The notes under the pieces: model-generated
Seen by the model: only the letters and a program-made list of their open reading frames with translations
Told to the model about the DNA's origin: nothing
The model's database searches: none
Source: Platycnemis pennipes
Taxonomy: Eukaryota; Arthropoda; Insecta; Odonata; Platycnemididae
Assembly (NCBI GenBank): GCA_933228895.1
Contig: OW121854.1
Coordinates: 9,117,131 to 9,181,130 of the forward strand
Length of the DNA: 64,000 nt
Reading direction: 5' to 3'
Shown: one piece after another, positions 35,501 through 42,041 of the stretch
Layout of the letters: every line of letters starts with the position of its first letter
How positions within the stretch are numbered: position 1 is the first letter of the stretch
Position numbers and translations under genes: made by a program

Positions 35501-38320
35501 TTGGTTGAAGTATAACGTTATTCTTTTGTTATCAGCTCATCAACATGAGACATCATGGATACGGGCATAACTTCATTATTAACTAAAAGTTCTTTGACGC
35601 ACGAATGGCATCGCTAGTCACCGATGCCATTTGCGGATGCTGCCGCTGGCGATTTTACGGAATAACCTCCGATGCCATTTTTGGATGCCGTCTCGAGAAT
35701 GGCATCGGGCGCCTTGAGAATTAGGGAATAACCCCCATGGTATATCTCCCATCTCTCACGTTCCACGTACTCGGAAAACCAATGAAAACTGTCCCAGGAG
35801 TTGGCGATAGGGAGCCACCTGTGGGGAATTATTGAAGATAAAAGTTGATGCATACCTCTTCTGAAATAAATTTTAGTCTCGGACACTGTAAAACTTATTT
35901 CTGTCTCTTATTTTTGTATTGAGAGAATTCCCTGACTTTTTCTAATGAGGGAATCAATGAATGAATAATTATTTGAAGTTACTGTGTTTAAGGGAGATTT
36001 TATTATGGTAACTAATGACATGAAAAAGCTTGTTTGCCATTGTTGACATTGGAGATAGTAAACATTTCGAAGGATTACACACGATTTTCACGATAATTTA
36101 TGTGAATTATAAGAAACTTAAGCGATCTGTAACTTCATTCACGGCATGGAATACGTGTGTACCTCTATAGTCTTGAAAATTAATTGTTAGCTCCTTTTTA
36201 CATTCGCTATGGATTTCCTTTGCGTCACATTTCGTCAGTCAATTGTTCTGGACTCGCGAGTCGCGTACGTTGATTGTGTCCAACTAGAGAAAAAGTTCCC
36301 GTCTCAAGTTTCACGTAAACGTCTCACGTCAGCTGTTTACGTTGATTGTAGCTCCACCGAATTATGACGTACATAGATGTCATTTTTGAGAAAAATTCAG
36401 GACACATAATTTTTTGGCCCTTCTATCGATTGGCAATCAAATAATGAGGCCTTTCCATCATATATTTGAAGAAAAAAAGACGTTGAAAATCAACTATTTT
36501 ATACGTGGTTATACGGCAGAGCATGGCTCTTGCAGTAAAATTTGCAGATTAATAATGTAAAGAGAAATGTCATTTTGACGAACAACTAATTTAAGTTGCG
36601 CAATTTAATTTAGAATTTAGCACTGTGAAACTGTAAGTGCTCGCCTTACCACACTTGTTTAATTCATATTAATAAATGTTTGCTCGAAAAAAAGCAGAAA
36701 AGCCTTAGTTACATGAAAGTGGCGCTACAGTGTGTTGTTATCATTGGTAACGGTACTTGTGACGGAACGTGCTTACAAGCCTATATACTAACTTAATTTA
36801 GAAATATGCCTAAACAAGGTCCTTCTTATATTTTTATGTAATTTAAATATTTCTTTGGTTATTGACATGGTGTAATTAATACCTATACTTCCACATGGTA
36901 GCAGCGTCATTGTTGCCAAATAATTTAAAAAAATATGAATCCTAATAAAATTAAAAAAAAAAATGGCATTTGCAAGAGAATACTTTAAAACTAAGTAAGA
37001 AAATATTTAACCTATTTTAGAATACCTATTAGCGGGACTGAGCATGTATTCTCATTTTGTAAATTAAACGTGGCAACAACACGTCAGTCATGTTCCGAAG
37101 TCCAAATGAGTTAAATGAGCTTGTAAAAAATAGAATTCAACTACAACACGCTATATAATACATTACTCATAGAATTATTGTGCATGCGTTATCACCCTAT
37201 TGATGATTTTCCATATAGGTGTTTTTCTAAATCGGCATTTATTCATTAAATAACATAGCTCTTTTACTGGAGTTTGAATCACAAAATCACGGTGGAACCT
37301 CCTTTATACCCGAGGAAAAAGTGAACTGGGAGAAAGGGCAAAGTAGAGATTCATAAGAGAAGTGGATCAAGTAGTTGAGAGCTGATCAAGATAAGATTTT
37401 TTGTAAGAAGAGAGGCTTTGGGAATGAAATAGTACAGTGAATCGCCGACTAAAACCAGTATTGTCCAGTAGTCACGATGACATAAGTAATTTACGAAAAA
37501 AGGATACGCAGTTAATGTTTAGGAATTCCTGCTTATTTCAAGCCACGAGGAAACAGAAATGCTCATCAGGTCAATATGGAGTGCAGATTCGCAACAGTAG
37601 TTCCGTAACCTGCTTCATGAATTAGAAGGACCAACGTGGACTCGAAGATTTTGAGATTCGGGTATCGGGAGGAAAGAAAGAAAAAAGTTGAAGTGATTGG
37701 GAAAATATAGACACACTTAGGTAAGGGATGCTTTATAAGGATGCAATTTTAGTAACGCAGCTTCAGTAAGCACAGAGGATACCAATAGGAGATGACGAAA
37801 ATGCTGAAACTTCAGGATACCTAAGCTGGGAGGAAAGGTTTTTTTTGCAGGAACCGTAGTAATTTCAAAATCGACGACTGGCATTAATTTCAAGGTGGAT
37901 ATCGGGAATCAGCCAAACCCTATCAGTATTCAACTGGCATAATTATGATAGATATACCCCAGCCGCTTATACAAAGCATGAGGTTGGTACTTGGTGAACG
38001 CTAAGTACATATATAACTCGAATTACAATGGTGCCGATTTCGTCACACTCTTGGCTGAAAGGCTTCGCAACATAACCTTTCTGAAGAGACCAGGAGGAGA
38101 GGTAAGGAATAAAAGGGCGGGGGATTCTTGACGTTAGCATTTGCAATTCACGACTGTCTCAGCAGGGAAGGTTGGGACGAGAAGATAGGAAGGTACGTCA
38201 CAGAGAAAGAGCGAAAAAAAAGAAGCACGCTTACCGTGTAGGTGATGGTGTTTATCGGTTGCGCGTTCTTGCCCATCTTCCTCTCGGTGAGGCAAACCTC
38301 TTTAACGCCATCTGCCGGTT
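2399..38320 (-). CDS. mtd: OXR1/NCOA7-type oxidation resistance protein (mustard orthologue), nine exons, partial at both ends
   Basis: Joined coding segments on the minus strand: 38320-38235, 27046-26764, 24072-23903, 23671-23478, 21117-20655, 19793-19359, 12154-11985, 9370-9122, 2565-2399. All introns read GT...AG, and the phases (0, 1, 0, 2, 0, 0, 2, 2) agree across each junction, giving 739 codons without a stop. Domain order is LysM, GRAM-like, then a long acidic, Ser/Pro-rich linker and the YRSM...MPELFVSFD block that precedes the TLDc domain in this family. Family members protect against oxidative damage, and their TLDc domain acts on the V-ATPase; in Drosophila, mustard is linked to gut immunity. 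The N-terminal start and the TLDc exons are missing from the window, so they are unseen rather than shown to be absent. The match to the family is from memory, but the conserved blocks are unmistakable. Confidence 0.93.
2566..9121. other. 6.6-kb intron
   Basis: AT-rich intron of mtd. Apart from the degenerate RTE-like copy at 5840-6545, no exon, RNA gene or clear repeat could be supported on either strand. Confidence 0.75.
5840..6545 (+). mobile_element. Degenerate RTE-like non-LTR retrotransposon 3' fragment
   Basis: Broken frames on the plus strand echo the C-terminal part of the RTE-like copies at 46-48 kb. They include remnants of the KKNLLTA...TSVDVR, LETFKM.SYRRM and LLQTLKRW motifs, a G(N)GKARP-like motif and a GATGATGAT-type tail. 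Many stops and frameshifts, plus low identity to the other copies, show an old insertion in the mtd intron. It is the only mobile element I can recognise in the first 9 kb. Confidence 0.75.
9122..9370 (-). CDS. mtd: mtd exon, proline-rich linker
   Basis: Acceptor ...GACACTAG precedes 9370 and donor GTGAGT follows 9122. The first T completes an AGT serine codon begun by the AG at the end of the exon at 11985, giving the conserved run SSPMNLVELGSGLLFGG; OXR1-family proteins carry a similar SSP(I/M)NL...G block. The rest is low-complexity, rich in Gly and Pro, with PxxP-type motifs (VPPVAPMGP, PRPPFPP) that could bind SH3-like partners, though this is only inference. It ends in phase 2 within a glycine codon. 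The GC content is clearly higher than in the surrounding intron. Confidence 0.9.
9371..11984. other. 2.6-kb intron
   Basis: Intron of mtd. Apart from the TTAA element at 9844-10123, I see no coding potential or recognisable repeat. Confidence 0.75.
9844..10123. mobile_element. TTAA-flanked MITE, 280 bp
   Basis: TTAA at both ends is followed by inverted termini CCCTTAGAGTGCC (left) and CCCTTTGAGTGCC (right, reverse complement), one mismatch in 13. TTAA duplications are the hallmark of piggyBac-like insertions, and some other superfamilies also use TTAA. There is no coding capacity, so it would be a non-autonomous element. Just inside the left terminus lies GTGCGATCGCGCTCC, a second small palindrome. 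Confidence 0.75.
11985..12154 (-). CDS. mtd: mtd exon, SYPLSWME block
   Basis: Acceptor ...GCTTCCAG precedes 12154 and donor GTAATG follows 11985. The phase-0 start follows directly from the exon ending at 19359. The translation begins VFKRLSYPLSWMEGFGSDKD and ends in NQQQQHSSVFSKVFS plus AG of a split serine codon. The YP(L/I)SWME and SV.(S/G)KVFSS elements are conserved linker motifs in arthropod OXR1 proteins. The middle is a Gly/Pro/Asn-rich spacer with a short glutamine run. A longer open frame covers the same bases but does not keep the phase with either neighbour, so it is a shadow. Confidence 0.9.
14430..14584. mobile_element. Short TTAA-flanked inverted-repeat element, 155 bp
   Basis: TTAA at each end is followed by imperfect inverted termini TTAATCCTTTTGCTGC and TTAACCCTTTCACTGC. 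The termini resemble the TTAACCCTTT ends of the elements at 9844 and 21470, suggesting one broad group of elements. It carries no coding sequence. Confidence 0.6.
14634..14890 (+). repeat. Possible SINE-like repeat
   Basis: The segment starts with a tRNA-like stretch: GGCCTGGTAGGTATCGCAC..., then GTTCAAAAACAGG in the place of a B box. It then has an unrelated body that ends where the DNA transposon at 14891 begins. The match to pol III box consensus is weak and no second copy was seen in the window, so this is a tentative call. Confidence 0.35.
14891..18062 (+). mobile_element. 3.17-kb DNA transposon with TTGTAC-rich terminal inverted repeats, decayed
   Basis: The left end 14891-14925 and the right end 18028-18062 are inverted copies of a 35-bp terminus that begins GTACACGGTACAATTTCTTG, with one mismatch. 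Inside each end, TTGTAC(A) recurs several times, as expected of transposase binding sites. A second, weaker inverted similarity pairs about 15025-15190 with 17270-17420; shared landmarks are GGTGGTCCAAAA and GGTCCCTATGATT. Between them lie frames of a broken transposase-like protein on the plus strand. No clear target duplication was found. The superfamily is not assigned. Confidence 0.85.
15600..17095 (+). pseudogene. Broken transposase-like protein inside the TTGTAC transposon
   Basis: Conceptual fragments in changing frames read in order: an N-terminal part (15603-15785); WGMTRIPTQRINAIERKL near 15820; a block with VFDT.AANTG, GACTILEE and WIPCRHH near 15920-16020; then frames 16182-16523 (RDDYLKLLKLC..., HNACWMAKAIYSLKIYLFRD) and 16520-16975 (VAFHRHLWFFSEHLVGLPLFD), and a tail ending ALLMADDDDGNG. 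Blocks of this kind (D-T-x-A-x-N-T-G, CRHH, ARWMAKAIY, HLWYLSEE) recur in many uncharacterised arthropod and cnidarian proteins as I remember them. Stops and frameshifts, for example between 16020 and 16182 and after 16975, show it is dead. Its role as a transposase is inferred from its place between terminal repeats. Confidence 0.75.
18361..18621 (-). mobile_element. Partial copy of the CAATGGGG MITE
   Basis: The sequence begins AATGGGGTCGTTTACCAT and runs through the same body as the full copies, including TTATAAGCGGC, ACTTCGTCCAATCACAACTG and GACACAGCTGACTC, then stops at about 18621. About 35 bp of CTATTTATCTTATCTATC-like sequence separates it from the next copy. Confidence 0.8.
18657..19192 (-). 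mobile_element. Full-length copy of the CAATGGGG MITE
   Basis: It starts CAATGGGTCGTTTACCAT and ends at AAGTAAACACCCCCATT, the same inverted ends as the copies at 27.5, 41.1, 44.6 and 61.0 kb, in minus orientation. It has no coding capacity. It lies in the mtd intron between exons ending at 19359 and starting at 12154. Confidence 0.85.
19240..19334. repeat. 95-bp near-perfect palindrome next to a splice donor
   Basis: The arms meet at GGGATCCC (19283-19290) and extend about 47 bp each way, from CAATAGCAGAAATTCC on the left to GGAATTTCTGCTATTG on the right, with only one or two mismatches and no real loop. The right arm ends 24 nt from the GT donor (19358-19357) of the neighbouring mtd exon. 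Confidence 0.9.
19359..19793 (-). CDS. mtd: mtd exon, Ser/Thr-rich linker
   Basis: Acceptor ...GGTACACAG precedes 19793; the exon ends AAG before donor GTGAGC. Both ends are phase 0, giving 145 codons from EVDGVTRQCGVVVSSGEAKS to VEKQESRKTK. The segment is hydrophilic and probably disordered. Features are an LSCHDSGIDIRESSG stretch, similar to DSG-type phosphodegron sequences though with no proof of use, a TPTPPAVTPRKKASSVSF basic/Ser cluster that could be phosphorylated, and an acidic tail. A palindrome lies just downstream of its donor. Confidence 0.9.
19794..20654. other. 0.86-kb intron
   Basis: Intron of mtd. It contains the 5S-derived SINE at 20082-20290, and nothing else that I can support. 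Confidence 0.75.
20082..20290 (+). repeat. 5S rRNA-derived SINE
   Basis: The first 80 bp follow 5S rRNA closely: a TTGAATCACAGGTTCCCTTC part, then AGATCACCGAAGTTTAGCAG, CGTTGGGACAGG and GGATGGGTGACC. These correspond to the 5S loop regions that contain the internal pol III promoter (box A, intermediate element, box C). The match then decays into an unrelated body ending in GGAGGTTTAAGTGCCAGTGG...GGCCTCCACCC. A similar tail segment appears at 56104-56175. A functional 5S gene would match to its 3' end, so a SINE of the 5S-headed (SINE3) type is the best reading. Confidence 0.8.
20655..21117 (-). CDS. mtd: mtd exon, acidic linker after the GRAM-like domain
   Basis: Acceptor ...ATATTCCAG precedes 21117 and donor GTCAGT follows 20655. 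The first G completes an AGG arginine codon with the AG left at 23478. The translation opens TDLPKPEIYHGRGSSHMDEE and carries an acidic run EGEDEEDEEPSPEG (likely disordered), then a Gly/Ala/Pro-rich tract and ends KGGSVE at phase 0. No catalytic or folded motif is visible. The coding signal is strong: 154 codons without a stop, high GC against an AT-rich intron, and correct phase on both sides. Confidence 0.9.
21118..23477. other. 2.4-kb intron
   Basis: Intron of mtd containing the TTAA element at 21470-22272. The remaining sequence, including 22280-23477, shows no coding or repeat signal that I can support. Confidence 0.75.
21470..22272. mobile_element. TTAA-flanked DNA element, 803 bp
   Basis: Both ends read TTAACCCTTTCGCGCC as inverted copies (16 of 16 bases including the TTAA). 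Three subterminal repeats around GTGCGGC lie near 21497, 21542 and 21586. The interior is unusually GC-rich for an intron but has no convincing transposase frame. It is a piggyBac-like or other TTAA-targeting non-autonomous element in an mtd intron. Confidence 0.85.
23478..23671 (-). CDS. mtd: mtd exon, GRAM-like domain core
   Basis: Acceptor ...ACTTTCAG precedes 23671 and donor GTACCA follows 23478. The phase-0 start joins ...HITDGQ to GVVGGVLLVTPNAV. The exon holds MFDPNVSDPLVIEHGPES, YGVIAPMEYVVNAAIY and DIAHMRV, nearly invariant in OXR1-family proteins from insects to vertebrates. This is the GRAM-like (PH-fold) segment between LysM and the linker. It ends SKDTP plus AG of a split arginine. 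This exon, with the LysM exon, makes the family assignment secure. Confidence 0.96.
23672..23902. other. 231-bp intron
   Basis: Short intron of mtd between the GRAM-like exon and the exon upstream of it. Nothing notable is seen in it. Confidence 0.8.
23903..24072 (-). CDS. mtd: mtd exon leading into the GRAM-like domain
   Basis: Acceptor ...CTTTTTTCAG precedes 24072 and donor GTAAGG follows 23903. One base (G) from the LysM exon completes GAG, so the join reads EEEK-ELLDILRPSSPKPC. The exon continues to VDRECLERFLKINVRHITDGQ. The LRP.SPKP and FLKINVRHITDGQ motifs are family signatures; the second forms the beginning of the GRAM-like fold. This is also the first exon that a transcript from the possible promoter at 24.6 kb would reach. 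Confidence 0.94.
24528..24617 (-). CDS. Possible alternative first coding exon of a short mtd isoform
   Basis: A 29-codon frame starts at ATG 24617 in CAACATGGCGGAC and reads MADGRDILSETSESESKTCR before a basic end and a TGA stop. It lies 456 bp upstream of the exon at 24072, in the same orientation. Splicing at GAC-GTAGAG (GT at 24544-24543) would leave phase 1, the phase that exon needs, giving a form without LysM. That donor is weak, and an alternative GTATTG has the wrong phase. Short isoforms lacking LysM are known in the OXR1 family. It could instead be a chance frame. Confidence 0.4.
   Translation of the reverse strand: MADGRDILSETSESESKTCRKNEGRRERY
24615..24652 (-). promoter_or_regulatory. 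TATA box with TISU/YY1-type start
   Basis: On the minus strand a TATATAAT box (about 24650-24643) is followed roughly 30 bp later by CAACATGGCGGA. The latter matches the TISU consensus SAASATGGCGGC at 11 of 12 positions and is also close to a YY1 site. TATA-to-start spacing is right for transcription beginning almost at the ATG, the very short leader for which TISU elements are known. No expression evidence is available. Confidence 0.45.
26524..26731. repeat. Diverged direct duplication
   Basis: Two segments, about 26524-26588 and 26674-26731, share CAAAAAACAAT.GAATATC.GGATGCGTT followed by a GGGAGGG motif in each. They are about 150 bp apart in the intron directly downstream of the LysM exon. 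Confidence 0.6.
26764..27046 (-). CDS. mtd: mtd exon, LysM domain
   Basis: Acceptor ...GACTGGCAG precedes 27046 and donor GTTAGT follows 26764. The phase-0 start joins TITYT to VEASDTLTSVAARFDTTPSE. The LysM fold continues through LCKLNRLASRLIFPGQLLYV, typical of the family. Next comes an acidic and glycine-rich tail (DEGEEDGGGGGGGGG), an RRRSSGSSVTTPTGDK basic/Ser cluster and a second acidic end. The domain in OXR1 proteins is not known to bind peptidoglycan. If the donor is not used, the frame stops two codons later (GGT TAG), giving a LysM-only product. The exon is very GC-rich. Confidence 0.95.
27139..27174 (+). mobile_element. Terminal fragment of the CAATGGGG MITE
   Basis: Only the left terminus is present: CAATGGGGGCGTTTACTCGG followed by AACCGAAATCGAAAT. 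It lies about 90 bp upstream of the LysM exon acceptor, within the intron. Confidence 0.75.
27511..28047 (+). mobile_element. CAATGGGG MITE, full-length copy
   Basis: It runs from CAATGGGGGCGTTTACTCGG to GGTAAACGACCCCATT. The two ends are inverted copies of CAATGGGG(G/T)CGTTTAC. The body of about 510 bp has no coding frame and is collinear with the copies at 41.1, 44.6 and 61.0 kb, with landmarks TTAATCTTCTAACCACAACC, GGTTCTCGGAAGGTCTGCTC and TCCGAAAGGGTTAAAAACAT. Confidence 0.9.
28090..28362. mobile_element. MITE with CCAGGCACGTAGCCAG termini, 273 bp
   Basis: The ends 28090-28105 and 28347-28362 are perfect inverted copies of CCAGGCACGTAGCCAG, each followed inward by a run of G (or C on the other side). 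The interior is non-coding. ACTGG occurs on both flanks but an exact target duplication is not clear. The termini resemble hAT-type or related MITEs; the superfamily is uncertain. Confidence 0.8.
28366..28674 (+). repeat. Interspersed repeat, copy 1 of a family also at 48551
   Basis: Shares with 48551-48849 the segments GGCATGCTA.CCTA.GGGTGA, GGAAGGATTAGGCCCCACCT, CTGCATGTGT...AAAAC and a final AAACTACA.ATTTGG.GCTTGTTT. No terminal inverted repeats or coding frame are seen, so its class is unknown. Confidence 0.7.
28730..29520 (+). mobile_element. Non-LTR retrotransposon fragment with ATT-repeat tail
   Basis: A plus-strand frame (28762-29286) reads NNGLVLNTNKTQM, KLLGIEIDSKLKWDSH, YYATFHSHISYGVELWGN and LLQKRAVRIL, the C-terminal part of a LINE reverse transcriptase. 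After a frameshift it continues ARNYKFFHNINVRLYNMLPAQL...FRRRLSTYL to 29446. AATAAAACG and a (TTA)n tract end the element near 29520. The reverse transcriptase core is missing, so this is a 5'-truncated copy. It belongs to a jockey/CR1-like LINE group; the exact clade was not determined. Confidence 0.85.
29550..29700. repeat. Fold-back element, 151 bp
   Basis: Arms of about 45 bp (29550-29594 and 29656-29700) are inverted copies sharing ACACGAGCCAAATCCACAAA with few mismatches. A 60-bp spacer contains GCTGACCCGAGGAGGAGACC. It directly follows the LINE tail at 29520 and is non-coding. Confidence 0.8.
30616..31425 (-). mobile_element. CR1/L2-like LINE 3' fragment, family 1
   Basis: A minus-strand frame (31407-30949) reads LMTHDLSWGKHIREIMGQAN, LGKCDDHVREISYFSLVRPH, LEYAASVWDPYEIGL and ELERVQRRSARFVKGRYDN, then RLKVRLNLLNKFQ and a frameshifted end with a KCPFSLAQLEIR-like relic. 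The 3' UTR ends in the shared GCTTGCAGGGTATTATGTAG-type tail (here minus strand, about 30616). The reverse transcriptase catalytic region is absent, so it is 5'-truncated. Confidence 0.9.
33595..33800 (+). mobile_element. Degenerate RTE-like fragment
   Basis: Recognisable pieces are LEEFEMLCYRR (GAAGAGTTTGAAATGTTGTG), a following AAATGGATGCGTCAAGTGGC and GGGCATGTCTTGAGGCATAA, matching the C-terminal region of the copies at 46-48 kb. Heavily decayed and short. Confidence 0.6.
33812..36348. mobile_element. Outer inverted-repeat element around the 1.8-kb element
   Basis: CAATCAACGTAAAC...TGACGTGA.ACGT at 33812-33841 recurs inverted at 36319-36348 (about 25 of 29 bases). Further CAATCA(A/G)CGT motifs lie inside both arms (33895 and 36272). 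No frame inside looks like a transposase. It encloses the element at 33932-35736. Confidence 0.5.
33932..35736. mobile_element. 1.8-kb DNA element with GGGGGTTATTCC termini
   Basis: The left end begins GGGGGTTATTCCGTAA and then AAGGCGCCCGATGCCATCTG. The right end is its inverted form (GGCATCGGGCGCC ... GGGAATAACCCCC). A unit of about 80 bp containing GGCATCAGCTACT and TTATTCCGTAA repeats about two and a half times at 33936-34115. GATGCCA motifs crowd both ends. ATG lies on each flank and may be a 3-bp target duplication. The interior, including the 66-75 aa frames, has no known motif. Confidence 0.7.
38235..38320 (-). CDS. mtd: mtd exon before LysM, most 5' exon found
   Basis: Acceptor ...CTCCTTTCAG precedes 38320 and donor GTAAGC follows 38235. 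It starts at the second base of a codon, so an upstream exon must supply one base. The translation, after the split codon, is PADGVKEVCLTERKMG and then KNAQPINTITYT. The (G/T)TI(T/E)YTV sequence directly before the LysM domain is conserved in the family, and joining to VEASDT across the 11-kb intron keeps the frame. Frame, splice sites and motif agree, so the exon is well supported despite its small size. Confidence 0.88.
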
Positions 38321-40170
38321 CTGAAAGGAGACAGAAAAAAGAAATACAGTCAGCATCCAAAACTTCGATTGAGATTCGACTCGAGTCAAATTTCTAATAC
38401 AGTTTCCCTAAGGACTCTGAGGATGCCATTTTGGCCAGGTTGGGTGAATTAAATCTTTGCGACACCTTACAAGAAGGCAACTTATACAATCGATACAAAA
38501 TATCGGCGGCAGAGTCTCAAAATTAGGTAGAATAATGAGCTATTACCACTAGTATGCAGCAAAAAATTTACTCTGCAACTCGCTTCAAAAGCGTGTGGCA
38601 GAGGGTGAGAGGACAACTTTGAAAAAAGGATTAAGAGAAAAAAACAGTTCAGGGTTATACGGGTAAAAAGATAACTTTTTAACATCGTACGTATTAGTAA
38701 GAAATGTGATTAAGAAAAACTTTCAATTACATAACAGTTTTAAAAAACTGTTAACTTGACAGGAATGCACATACAATTGAAAAGTTTAATTTGTCTACTG
38801 TTTAATTGTTGCAGAAAGTAACTAACGCTAGAACGCATGGCTCTATTTCTAAGTAGGACGTAAGGACGTCAATTTAATCGGCCGTGCATAATTCATATCT
38901 TCCCACGTCCTCATGTTCCTTGACCTCTATGTATCTTGGTAACTCCAAAGAATAAATTGTCTTCGTTTTATTACCAGTTCACGCCACCGCTTTCTCTTCA
39001 AATTCGTGCAAGCTCGAAGATTACCAAAGGTTTTCGACAACGCCTAACCAAAATGTATTCAAGAGAACAACGCAAGAGAGACAGAAGTGAAATTACGATG
39101 AATTATTGATAGTTTTCTCACTGGCATGATAGGCCTGGATGGAGACCTCTACTCTTCTTTAAATGATTTAAACGATTCTATTCCTTACATTCTGTAAGAA
39201 CAAGGAAGAAGAGAGTCTCGGCTTTTTTTTAGAGAAATGAGTAGTAGATTTAAATTTACATTTCACCTTGGACACGACCAACGATCAGATCAACTTTAAA
39301 ACAACTATATTCCTTTTTCATCCGTTGTAAGCCCGTGTTCAAAGGTCATGTCTTGCATGAGAACAAACTTGCGTACGTACAGATTCTGTTTGATTCATTA
39401 CGCACACTTGATTAAAAGCAAATATTTTCACTCCCACGGCTCAAGACGTAAAAATGAATTTTTATTCCAACCTAATTCTATAGTGAACATTTGCATCCCG
39501 GGTTAATTAACAAAAACAACGTCGTACAGTGGTATAAAATCAGAAAATATTCATAAATGCATTTTAAATCTAATATTTACAGGAAAGTTAACTAGTGGTT
39601 TTCCAAATCACAATGTATATTCTAGGATTTATATGCTTCTTTTAGAGATATGACCGTTTTAAGCTCAACTAAATGAAACTCTTCAGTAAGGTACAATTCA
39701 TTCTTAGGATAATGATCAATTCGCCTAGGAAGTGAAGTCGAGGATAGGGAAAATAATTTTCATAAAAAGGAGGGTTTAAATAACGAAAGACTACGCTAAG
39801 GGGAGGAATAACGATCTCTTAGGAAGAAAAAGTAGAAGGATGAAACAAGATAAGATATTCGAATTCTCAAGAAAAGAGTGAAATGGATGTTAGGCAAGCA
39901 GAGAAGAGGATGAAGGGGAATATATGTTTTGGGTGGGATTAACCAATGCTTCAAATATATGCCTGTAACTAAAGAAAAATCGTGAGTAAAAATATTCTTA
40001 ATCTTCAGCAGATCCAAGTATTCTTAATCTTCTGCAAATCTTAATCATCAGCAAAAAGAAGTCTTAAGTACTATCGCACAGTTTGGCAATAGGTACTTTG
40101 TGTCCACCAGATAAAGCTTTGCCAATTTAACAGCCATAACAAGAAAACAATAGTATTTTTCGGAACTGGT
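38321..40170. other. Upstream intron or flank, no feature
   Basis: AT-rich DNA upstream of the first exon found. No further in-phase exon, repeat or RNA gene can be supported. Confidence 0.6.
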
Positions 40171-40710
40171 TATTAGCCCTGTCCGAAACGTGTGCTTCTA
40201 GCGCTAAGTATGCTACAATGCTTGCTTCCAGGTGGAGGGGGGTACCGTCGGAAACACCCGAAGTATGTCCGAACGCGAAGCACTCTGGGGGAAGCGTGCT
40301 ACGAAGCCAAAGCACAGAAGCACGCTTCCATTGTTAAAGGCTCCGAAGCATTGTTGACGAGAATAACAAAATATGGCGGAGACGTTGGCTCCTTAAATAG
40401 AGTGTAATATCTATTTTTTAACTCAGTATGTTACATTTGCGTAATTATTAATATACATATTAATAAGAAGATTAATATACATTTAATCGCTCTTTTTCTT
40501 CCGATCTAAACATTTGATAGATGTTGCCCTCTGTCGTGTTTCACTATACCTAGTGGTTTTTATGTTGCCACTACTGCTTAACGTCGCTCCTTACCGTAGA
40601 CTGTCCGAATATGAAGTATTCTTTCCCAAGCATGCTTTATTGTACGTCAGCAATACGTCATCACCAAGAATGCTTTGCCGAAGCATACTTGGTTTTCGGA
40701 TACGGCTATT
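40171..40710. mobile_element. Probable MITE, 540 bp
   Basis: Imperfect inverted ends: TTAGCCCTGTCCGAAACGTG on the left and, as reverse complement, AATAGCCGTATCCGAAAACC on the right. (G)AAGCATGCT-like motifs recur near both ends. No coding frame is convincing. The target duplication is unclear, so the boundaries are approximate. Confidence 0.5.
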
Positions 40711-41072
40711 GAATAATAAGGTAAGTAAAGATCACATCAATGAAAGGTGTAAAAATCTTTATAGTTTCACTTATTGAATGCCACGAGTGATATTCCAGTT
40801 GACGTAGGTTTACTTGGAAATGGAGACCGTTGGTACTCGTAAGCAATCTCGAACCGTGACGGAGAATCAAGGGTTGGAAACAGGAGGAATGTTTTCAAAC
40901 ATTTTTTACCTTTAAAATCCACACCATATTCGAGAACGCACGTTAATTGCGCTAACTCAATGCCCGAGTTTGATCAAACCTCGTTAACTCTGATTCGCGC
41001 CTTTTACCACCACCATATCTCCTGCGACGTGGTACGGTTATGATGCAGGAAAAAAAACATCCCGAGCCCTAA

Positions 41073-41604
41073 AATGGGGGAACCGAACCGGAATCGGAAT
41101 TCTGTACACGAAATCGTTAGATGGAAACGAAAAACGAATTTTAGTGAAAAAATTAATCTTCTAACCACAACCATTCACTCATGAGTTAAAAATTAAAATA
41201 AGCAAAAGGTGACGCCCACCGAAGAAGCTGCTTTGAGACCATTGACGTCATTTACCTCCCATCCTTGACTGCTTTTAGGGGAAGGGAAGGGAGCGGAGGG
41301 TGGTTCTCGGAAGTTCTGCTCGCACAGATGCTGTCGCAACTGCCCCTATAGGCAGGGTCAGCTGTGTCACCCCCCTTTGCGATTAGACGAAGTAGCTTCG
41401 CGGGCTCAGTTGTGATTGGACGAAGTCGATATACGTCAGAGGTTGCACCACGCCCACTTTTCCGAAAGGGTTAAAAACATCAGTTTTCCGCCGCTTATAC
41501 CAGAGAAATAATTGACGTACCAAAAAACGGAAAAATACGTGTATTTTTATGTTACAAACTCTATCGGATTCGGCAATGAAAAATATGGTTAAACGACCCC
41601 ATTG
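41073..41604 (+). mobile_element. CAATGGGG MITE copy with a damaged left end
   Basis: It is collinear with the copy at 27511, but the left terminus reads AAATGGGGGAACCGAACCGG, having lost the CGTTTACTC part. The right end is intact (TTAAACGACCCCATTG). The body landmarks are conserved. Confidence 0.85.
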
Positions 41605-42041
41605 TTTTCATTGTCGAATTCACTCGCTTGTCTGCGAAACCTTCCACTTGGGATCGCCAGAGGCGCTCGAATCGGCCTGTTGCCTGAATGCCATCATTCG
41701 AAAGGGATCGAGTGTTTAATATTAATGCTCTCCTCCGAAATAAGTTGCAGAGAACGTGAGCTTTCCACCATCCGCGTTCCAATGCCTTAGTTATTGAAGC
41801 AGAATTTAGTACGGTACCTACTTGCAATTATAACAACTGTTAAAACTCGTTTTAAACCTCGAAAACAACCGTTTCGATAAAGGAATGAGCTCATGTTGAT
41901 GCTATTCGTGAAGCGGTTTCGAAAATGCGTCGAAAGAAGCAAAAAGAAAGTGATCAGCAGATTAACCCCGACCGGAAGAAAATCTCACCAATTAAAGTGA
42001 AGGAATCGAGATAATGAAACAGTATATATACACTGGAAGCT

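Larger units (their letters stand above)
27047..38234. other. 11.2-kb intron before the LysM exon
   Basis: Intron of mtd dense in mobile elements between 27.1 and 36.4 kb. Stretches with nothing supportable are 27180-27505, 31430-33590 and 36360-38234, all AT-rich without convincing exons. Confidence 0.7.
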
